49,202 bases of DNA from CAZYEI01 sp964646425. Lineage in GTDB: Bacteria > Bacillota_I > Bacilli_A > RFN20 > JAISJY01. The stretch lies in NCBI GenBank assembly GCA_964646425.1, contig CAZYEI010000007.1, forward strand, positions 1 to 49,202. Direction: 5' to 3'. Below the pieces are notes generated by a model. That model was not told the DNA's origin and searched no databases. It saw only the letters and a list, made by a program, of their open reading frames with translations. Made by a program: the position numbers and the translations under genes. This document shows, piece by piece, positions 44,277 to 49,202 of this stretch (positions are counted from its first letter, which is position 1; each line of letters starts with the position of its first letter).

Positions 44277-44306
44277 AAAAATCACGATTTTCTCATCGTG
44301 ATTTTT
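44277..44306 (-). terminator. Terminator after efp
   Basis: AAATCACGAT / ATCGTGATTTTT forms a strong hairpin with a T run on the minus strand, between efp and spoIIIAH. Confidence 0.88.
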
Positions 44307-44308
44307 CA

Positions 44309-44866
44309 TTAAGCTCTTGAATCGTAATCGCCTGTATCTGTACGAACTAAAACTTCTTCGCCTTCTTCAATGAATAATGGAACTCGAATTACTAATCCTG
44401 TTTCTAAAGTAGCATCTTTAGTTGCACTTCTTGCTGTATCACCACGAACTGCTGGTTCTGTGCTTGTTACAGTTAATGTAACTTTAGCAGGCAAAGTAAT
44501 ACCCATAATTTCATCTTGATAATAAGTTATTTCAACATTCGCATTTTCACGTAAAAATTTCTTTTCCCATTCTAATTTTGATTCATGAAGATTAACTTGT
44601 TCATATGTTTCATTATCCATAAATACAAAATCTTCTCCATCTTTATAAAGATATTGCATTTCTTTTTTGTCCATACGAGCAGTTTCAACTTTATCTCCAC
44701 CAGTAAATGACATATCAGTAATAGCACCTGATCTTAAATTTTTAACTTTTAATTTAATAACCATTTGGCGCATTGCAGTCTTATTATGTAATGTGTCAAG
44801 CACTTGATAGACATTACCTTCAAATTCGAATGTTGAATTTGGTCTCAAATCGTTAACTGAAATCAT
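44309..44866 (-). CDS. efp: Elongation factor P with a non-canonical tip loop
   Basis: EF-P relieves ribosome stalling at polyproline. The 185-residue, three-barrel protein is clear from MISVNDLRPN, KVKNLRSGAI, MQYLYKDGEDFVFMDNETYEQ and the C-terminal RTDTGDYDSRA. The loop that normally reads KPGKG, with a Lys at about 32 reaching the peptidyl centre, reads HNKTAMRQ here, so position 32 is Met and Arg33 is next. From memory, mycoplasmal EF-Ps share this form. Any modification is therefore unclear. AAGGAG precedes the ATG. Confidence 0.95.
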   Translation of the reverse strand: MISVNDLRPNSTFEFEGNVYQVLDTLHNKTAMRQMVIKLKVKNLRSGAITDMSFTGGDKVETARMDKKEMQYLYKDGEDFVFMDNETYEQVNLHESKLEWEKKFLRENANVEITYYQDEIMGITLPAKVTLTVTSTEPAVRGDTARSATKDATLETGLVIRVPLFIEEGEEVLVRTDTGDYDSRA

Positions 44867-44899
44867 AACTACATCTCCTTTATTTATTTAACTATGATA

Positions 44900-45289
44900 T
44901 TATAGCAAATTTTTATAAAAAAGAGAATAACAAATCATATAAGATTTAAAAATATTAATTAAAATTATGCATAAAATATCAATAAATTGAATTTTAAGAT
45001 GGAAATTTAAGATTTTAAATAATCCAAAATAAAATAATCCTGATAAAATCCCAAATATAAAATATATAATTTGATTATTTTTTTTACAGTATTTTTGATA
45101 AAAAATAGCAATAAAAATATTAATTAAAATTAAAAGCAAAAAATTTAATATATTATTTAGTAAATTATACGAAAAAAAATTTTTCTTGAATATGTATATC
45201 TTAGTAAATTTAAAAAAATTAAAAAAATCTAGTAATAATTCCTCAATTAAAGAAGTAAAAAAAACTAATTGAATTTGATACTTTTTCAT
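44900..45289 (-). CDS. Small polytopic membrane protein, possibly YabQ-like
   Basis: A 129-residue protein with about four helices (about 5-24, 45-66, 73-92, 100-125) and several short basic loops. Its pattern resembles YabQ (spore cortex protein): an N-terminal Q..FF.SLIEE..LDFFNFFK, a NLLNNILNFLLLILI helix, KKNNQ in place of NNGEIR, and then FGILSGLFYFGLFKIL, where YabQ has a G-x-L-x-G-x-x-x-Y-F motif. The homology is weak and could be convergent. GAAGGTGA before the ATG argues it is a real gene. It sits between the MBL gene and efp, not near divIC as YabQ usually does. Confidence 0.6.
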   Translation of the reverse strand: MKKYQIQLVFFTSLIEELLLDFFNFFKFTKIYIFKKNFFSYNLLNNILNFLLLILINIFIAIFYQKYCKKNNQIIYFIFGILSGLFYFGLFKILNFHLKIQFIDILCIILINIFKSYMICYSLFYKNLL

Positions 45290-45317
45290 ATTTTCACCTT
45301 CAATTAGTTTTTGATAT

Positions 45318-45920
45318 TTAAAAAGAATTATACATCTTTTCCTCTAAAATAGTAGTAGATTGATCATGACCCGGATAAACTTTTACATTTGAACTTAAAG
45401 TACAAAGAAATTTTAAACTCTCTATTATTTTATGATAATTCCCACCATACAAATCAACTCTACCCATACCATGATAAAACATCGTATCGCCACTAAATAA
45501 AATTTTTTCTTTCTTAAAGTAGAAACAAACACTTCCAATAGAATGACCTGGAGTTTCATATACATAAATATTAGAATCCACTTTTTCAATTTCAATTGCA
45601 TTTTTAGTTTTAATATCTAATATGTAATTGGGATTAGATATTTTAGCATTAATTATTTTTTTTGTTCCATTTGCTATTTCAATATCAGCATTCGATAAAT
45701 AAACAGATACTTTATATTTTTCAACTAATCGTTTTGCTGACATAAAATGATCAAAATGACCATGTGTTAAAAGAATAGCCTTGACACCTTTAAAATTTTC
45801 TCTTATTTTTGAATCAATTTTTTCAAAATCAGAGCCAGGATCAATAATATAGCAAAAGGAATCATCTGCATCTACAATATAAGTATTTTCTTGGAACAAT
45901 GAATTGATAATTCTTAACAT
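45318..45920 (-). CDS. Metallo-beta-lactamase-fold hydrolase (glyoxalase II-like)
   Basis: This 200-residue enzyme has the metal-binding THGHFDH (His, His, Asp, His), the later TPGHSIGSV, FSGDTMFY and a final YPGHDQST, i.e. all ligands for a dinuclear site. YqgX-type glyoxalase II-like hydrolases are the nearest match; the substrate is unknown. No good ribosome site is visible upstream of the ATG. Confidence 0.9.
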   Translation of the reverse strand: MLRIINSLFQENTYIVDADDSFCYIIDPGSDFEKIDSKIRENFKGVKAILLTHGHFDHFMSAKRLVEKYKVSVYLSNADIEIANGTKKIINAKISNPNYILDIKTKNAIEIEKVDSNIYVYETPGHSIGSVCFYFKKEKILFSGDTMFYHGMGRVDLYGGNYHKIIESLKFLCTLSSNVKVYPGHDQSTTILEEKMYNSF

Positions 45921-45935
45921 ACTTTTTATAAAGAA

Positions 45936-45960
45936 AAAACCTATTAAACATAATAGGTTT
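45936..45960 (-). terminator. Terminator after rpmG
   Basis: AAACCTATTA / TAATAGGTTT with loop AACA and a T run on the minus strand overlaps the rpmG stop. Confidence 0.85.
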
Positions 45961-46108
45961 ATTTTTTCTCCTTATGAACTGTTTTTTTGTTACAACGTCT
46001 ACAGAATTTTTTAATTTCTATACGTTCAGGGTGTTTACGTTTGTCTTTTGTTCCAATGTAATTTTCTTCACCGCATACTGTGCAACGATAAATAATATTT
46101 TCTCTCAC
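45959..46108 (-). CDS. rpmG: 50S ribosomal protein bL33
   Basis: A 49-residue Zn-ribbon bL33 with CTVCGEENY and CRRCNKKTVHKE, four Cys in place, so it is the zinc-binding (C+) form. I use GTG 46108, eight bases after GGAGGT; an upstream reading adds an unrelated extension. It stands alone rather than next to secE-nusG. Confidence 0.96.
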   Translation of the reverse strand: MRENIIYRCTVCGEENYIGTKDKRKHPERIEIKKFCRRCNKKTVHKEKK

Positions 46109-46256
46109 TGCTGACACCTCCGTTAAATATCTCAAGCCAATATATAATATCACAACATTTAATTATAATCTAGAGTTTTTTTATTTTTTTTCAAAAATAT
46201 CTTCTTTTTTATTTTGATTTATTGCTATTTGTGATAAGATAGCAATGGTGATATAT

Positions 46257-47321
46257 ATGACAACAAGAAATCAAACACTTCCAATAAAGGTAGGAAATAA
46301 AATAATTGGCGGACAAAACAAAGTAATTATCCAATCAATGTGCAATACTAAAACTAAGGATATTGCTTCGACTGTTAAACAAATTTTAGAATTAGAAGAA
46401 CTAGGTTGCGAAATAATTAGAGTAGCAATTTTAGATGAAGAAGATGCTAATGCCATTAAAAGTATCAAAGAACAAATCCATATTCCTTTAGTTGCTGATA
46501 TCCATTTCGATTATCGATTGGCTTTAATTTGCATTGATAATGGAATCGATAAAATTAGAATTAATCCTGGAAATATTGGAAATGAAGAAAATGTAAAAAA
46601 GGTTGTAGAAGCCTGTAAGAAAAAAAATATTCCAATTAGAATAGGAGTAAATGGTGGGTCGCTCGAAAAAGAACTTTTAGAAAAATATGGGCATGATAAT
46701 CCTGAAGCAATGGTTTTAAGTGCCAAAAAAGAAATTTCATTATTAGAAAAATTTGATTTTAAAAATATTATAATTTCCCTAAAATCCAGTGATATATTAA
46801 CAACAATAAAAGCATATGAATTAGCAAGTAAAACTTTTAACTATCCCCTACACTTAGGAATTACAGAAGCAGGAGCACTTTTAACAAGTTCAATTAAATC
46901 TAGTGCAGGATTAGGCATCTTATTATATCAAGGAATTGGCGATACAATAAGAATTTCAATTAGCGATAATCCAAAAAAAGAAATACAAGTGGCTAAAGAG
47001 CTATTATCTAATTTTAATTTATATAATAATCATCCAAACCTCGTTTCTTGCCCTACATGTGGTAGAATTCAATATGATATGATTCCGATTGTTAAAGAAA
47101 TAGAAGAATTTCTACAAACAATCAAGTATCCAATAAAAGTCGCAATCATGGGATGTGCTGTAAATGGACCGATTGAAGCCAAAAATGCAGATATTGGAAT
47201 TGCTGGTGGCAAAAATGAAGGACTTTTATTCAAAAAAGGTCAAATAATCAAAAAAATTCCTCAAACTAAATTAGTTGCAGAATTAAAAAAAGAAATACTA
47301 AAATTTACAAAGAATGATTAG
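46257..47321 (+). CDS. ispG: 4-hydroxy-3-methylbut-2-enyl diphosphate synthase (flavodoxin)
   Basis: An iron-sulfur enzyme of the MEP pathway (354 aa). N-terminal TIM-like domain (VADIHFDYRLAL, IRINPGNIG) and C-terminal cluster domain with Cys ligands in VSCPTCGRIQYD and GCAVNGP. It reduces MEcPP to HMBPP. ATG 46257 follows GGTGAT; the ATG at 46245 would contain that site. The gene is alone on the plus strand between minus-strand genes. Confidence 0.95.
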   Translation: MTTRNQTLPIKVGNKIIGGQNKVIIQSMCNTKTKDIASTVKQILELEELGCEIIRVAILDEEDANAIKSIKEQIHIPLVADIHFDYRLALICIDNGIDKIRINPGNIGNEENVKKVVEACKKKNIPIRIGVNGGSLEKELLEKYGHDNPEAMVLSAKKEISLLEKFDFKNIIISLKSSDILTTIKAYELASKTFNYPLHLGITEAGALLTSSIKSSAGLGILLYQGIGDTIRISISDNPKKEIQVAKELLSNFNLYNNHPNLVSCPTCGRIQYDMIPIVKEIEEFLQTIKYPIKVAIMGCAVNGPIEAKNADIGIAGGKNEGLLFKKGQIIKKIPQTKLVAELKKEILKFTKND

Positions 47322-47337
47322 ATTCATTCTTTTTTCT
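47309..47337 (+). terminator. Terminator after ispG
   Basis: AAAGAATGA / TCATTCTTT with loop TTAGAT (which contains the ispG stop) continues into a long T-rich run. Confidence 0.82.
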
Positions 47338-47378
47338 TTTTTACATATATTAATATTGTAAGAAAGGAAAAAAGAATT

Positions 47379-47645
47379 ATGAATACTCAAATAGAAAATT
47401 ATATTAAAAACATTGAATTAGACGATGCAATTTTGCTAGCAAAACAATATTTAAATGTTCATTTTTCAAAAGATGAATTAGCCAAAGTGTTTCCAATCAT
47501 AAAAAAAAGATATAAAGAATATTTTGATATTATAAGAAGAGATAAATTATTATATGATATTCAAACAAATACTTCAAAAGAAACATTTAGAAAACTATTA
47601 ATTTGCATCGATAGAGCAAAAATATTAATAAACGAAAAAAAATAG
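47379..47645 (+). CDS. Small helical protein, DUF2624/YqfT-like
   Basis: An 88-residue protein with three predicted helices and the order LAKQYLN, KDELAKVFPIIKKR, RRDKLLYDIQTNTSKETFRKLL. The pattern of an ordered N-terminal helix, then R-x-K-L-L before a short Thr/Ser-rich turn, resembles DUF2624 (YqfT), but I only recognise it weakly. Function unknown. AGAAAGGA precedes the ATG. Confidence 0.6.
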   Translation: MNTQIENYIKNIELDDAILLAKQYLNVHFSKDELAKVFPIIKKRYKEYFDIIRRDKLLYDIQTNTSKETFRKLLICIDRAKILINEKK

Positions 47646-47663
47646 TGGAAAACCACTATTTTT
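47638..47663. terminator. Bidirectional terminator overlapping two stop codons
   Basis: A perfect 11-bp stem AAAAATAGTGG (47638-47648) / CCACTATTTTT (47653-47663), loop AAAA. The TAG stops of the DUF2624-like gene and of rpmF both fall within its arms. Confidence 0.88.
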
Positions 47664-47841
47664 CTTCGTTTACATCTAATACTTTTTTTCCATCGTAATT
47701 TCCACAATTTTTACATACATGGTGAGGTTGAACCTTTGCTCCACATTTTGGACATTCAACTAGATTAGGCTTTACTAAAGCTAAGTGAGATCTACGTAAA
47801 TTTTTACGTGTCTTACCAGTTCTTCTAAATGGTACTGCCAT
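47656..47841 (-). CDS. rpmF: 50S ribosomal protein bL32
   Basis: A 61-residue bL32: MAVPFRRTGKTRKNLRRSH start, then CPKCG...HHVCKNCG, the full four-Cys zinc ribbon. It follows yceD, as in B. subtilis (ylbN-rpmF), with GGAGG before the ATG. Confidence 0.98.
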   Translation of the reverse strand: MAVPFRRTGKTRKNLRRSHLALVKPNLVECPKCGAKVQPHHVCKNCGNYDGKKVLDVNEEK

Positions 47842-47913
47842 TTTAACACCTCCTACTAAACTTAAAATGACTATAAAATTTATATAAGCATATATAATTT
47901 ACACTAAATTTCC

Positions 47914-48432
47914 CTATTTGTCAAAGTATTTCTTTAAACTTTCTAATCTTGGATCAATATTTTTATTCAAACTTTCACGATAATCACAATATTCTTCTTC
48001 TGAAATAACTTGCCATCCCTCACCAGAAGTTGGCATATTATCATTTTCAGAAACCACTCTCATAGGAATATTAGAAAAAATAATTTCCCAAATATAAGGT
48101 GATAAATCAATAATATTACCTTTAACATATTCAATGTCATCATTTTCATATGTCTTATTAAATGTAAAAATTAATTCTTCATCTATTTCAAAAGGATAAT
48201 GAACAAGGACTAATGTTCTAGCACATTCTAAATCCATAACTCCTTTTATTTTTATATTAAAAAAACTTTGTTCAACATTTGGTAAAAAATTAACGCTTCC
48301 TGTAATTGAAATCTCAGATAATCCTAAAAGTCTTTTTGTAGATTTGATTAATGCATCGTCAAATACAATTTTTTCATTTATTTCTTTCGGAATAATCGCA
48401 TTTTTATTTAGCCAATCATGACTGTATTTCAA
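47914..48432 (-). CDS. yceD: YceD/DUF177 protein (YlbN)
   Basis: A 172-residue member of the DUF177 family, encoded immediately upstream of rpmF in most bacteria and linked to 23S rRNA processing. The conserved DLECARTLVLVHYPFEI (about 63-79; the family has C-x-R-C-L) and a C-terminal acidic-aromatic region ending near PRLESLKKYFDK are present. The start is TTG 48432, eight bases after AGGAGG; the longer reading with MQEEVIS would overlap that site. Confidence 0.9.
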   Translation of the reverse strand: MKYSHDWLNKNAIIPKEINEKIVFDDALIKSTKRLLGLSEISITGSVNFLPNVEQSFFNIKIKGVMDLECARTLVLVHYPFEIDEELIFTFNKTYENDDIEYVKGNIIDLSPYIWEIIFSNIPMRVVSENDNMPTSGEGWQVISEEEYCDYRESLNKNIDPRLESLKKYFDK

Positions 48433-48674
48433 AGATATTACCTCCTCTTGCAAACAAAATTATTATAGTTAAAGATTTTATTAATGTCAAACAATTATAT
48501 ATTCTATTTTTTTGTTTTACAATAAAAGATAAATAAAGTAAAATATAATTGTAAAGCATCAAAGCGGTACTACTTTATTACTAAATTACTACTTTCTACT
48601 ATAATTAGTTATTTTATGTCTATTTTTAGTAGTTTAATAGTTGATATTCAATTATATTTTGGAGGCTTCATTAT

Positions 48675-49202
48675 ATGAATTATGGAATTATTTTATTAGA
48701 TGAAAATTATGAATTTGCTAAAATTTCTCTAAAAAAAATCAAAAAGAATGTTGGTAACGCAATTGCAATTATTTTAGGAAATTATGAATTAAATGGATTA
48801 CCTTTTAATGATTCCAAAATAACCAAAACTAATAAAATGCTTGAAATTGGTTTTGATTTAGTTATAGAAATTCCTACACCAATATATTTAAATTCATTTT
48901 CTTTTTTAAAAAACTATCTATTAAATTTATTACAAAAATTAAATATTGAATTATTATATTTACCAAGTGAAAATAATAGTTTATCTGCATTCAAAAAATT
49001 TCACTCAAAATATAATTTTTATTACCCATCTTATGATAAAGTATTTCATTTTTATTTAAACCAATTTTCATATGAAGATGCTACTAACTTAGCAAAAAAA
49101 TATATTTCTAATTTTTATAAAATAAGAATTTATGATTATTTTAATTTAAATATAATTAGTGACTTAAAAAAAAGAAAAATTAAAATTAAATTAATAAAAA
49201 CA
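48675..49202 (+). CDS. TmcAL (YlbM)-like protein lacking the HxGH motif, cut by window edge
   Basis: TmcAL ligates acetate to cytidine 34 of elongator tRNA-Met, using ATP bound through a nucleotidyltransferase fold. This open reading frame (first 176 residues visible, no stop) keeps the family pattern after the first strand: ILGNYELNGLPFND (family: MSGNFVQRGEPA), KMLEIGFDLVIEIP (family: ALENGADLVVELP), and LNIELLYLPSE. The N-terminal GIILLDENYEFAKI replaces the usual GIIVEYNPFHNGH, so both catalytic histidines are gone. It lies divergent from yceD-rpmF as ylbM does in B. subtilis. Ribosome site GGAGG is nine bases before the ATG. Confidence 0.8.
   Translation, partial: MNYGIILLDENYEFAKISLKKIKKNVGNAIAIILGNYELNGLPFNDSKITKTNKMLEIGFDLVIEIPTPIYLNSFSFLKNYLLNLLQKLNIELLYLPSENNSLSAFKKFHSKYNFYYPSYDKVFHFYLNQFSYEDATNLAKKYISNFYKIRIYDYFNLNIISDLKKRKIKIKLIKT

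Noticed and set aside
1..49202. Use of genetic code 4 (UGA as Trp)
   Set aside because: Conserved genes are complete with TGG for Trp and have no in-frame TGA, so UGA is avoided rather than used.

Overview
The window is a low-GC, gene-dense bacterial chromosome segment, probably from an uncultured, anaerobe-like member of the Bacilli on the Erysipelotrichia/Mollicutes side of the Firmicutes. Evidence for this is the strong AAGGAGG-type ribosome sites and gene order that follows Bacillus subtilis block by block. It also has Mollicutes-flavoured traits: a NadD-YqeK fusion, an EF-P with an NKTAMR-type loop, and total absence of TGA stop codons. I found no phage, IS, CRISPR, rRNA or tRNA genes. 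I annotate 50 complete protein genes and one cut by the right edge.

Layout. (1) 1-13.6 kb: a lipoprotein, then ruvAB, a TIGR04086-like membrane protein, a DUF421 gene, spoVB, fused secDF, apt, relA, a T-box leader, hisS and aspS. This is the B. subtilis ruvA-aspS block with queA, tgt, yajC, recJ and dtd missing. A 6S RNA gene follows aspS. (2) 13.9-22.2 kb: ynzC, tkt, a sirA-like gene and yneF, then plsY (opposite strand), parE and parC. (3) 22.6-23.4 kb: sigK, uninterrupted. (4) 23.5-27.8 kb: yqeG, yqeH, yhbY, nadD-yqeK, rsfS and a PHP phosphatase. (5) 28.1-30.6 kb: an ABC permease and binding lipoprotein without an ATPase, divergent from a Crp/Fnr regulator across a shared palindromic operator. 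(6) 30.6-33.9 kb: xerD-deoB and DNA polymerase IV. (7) 34-44.9 kb, all on the minus strand: efp, spoIIIAH, asp23/yqhY, nusB, xseA, xseB, ispA, dxs, tlyA, recN, spoIVB, spo0A. This is the classic efp-to-spo0A cluster with spoIIIAA-AG, folD and argR missing. (8) 44.9-49.2 kb: a YabQ-like membrane protein, an MBL hydrolase, rpmG, ispG, a DUF2624-like gene, rpmF, yceD, and a divergent TmcAL homologue running off the edge.

Functionally this is housekeeping (DNA repair, translation, isoprenoids by the MEP route, stringent response) interleaved with a scattered sporulation set: Spo0A, SigK, SpoIVB, SpoIIIAH, SpoVB, and possibly SirA and YabQ. The points most worth a second look are the avoidance of UGA, the His/Cys-rich repeat tail on HisRS, a TmcAL homologue without its nucleotide-binding HxGH motif, an EF-P without the usual PGKG loop, an apparently leaderless spo0A, and spoIIIAH without its operon partners.
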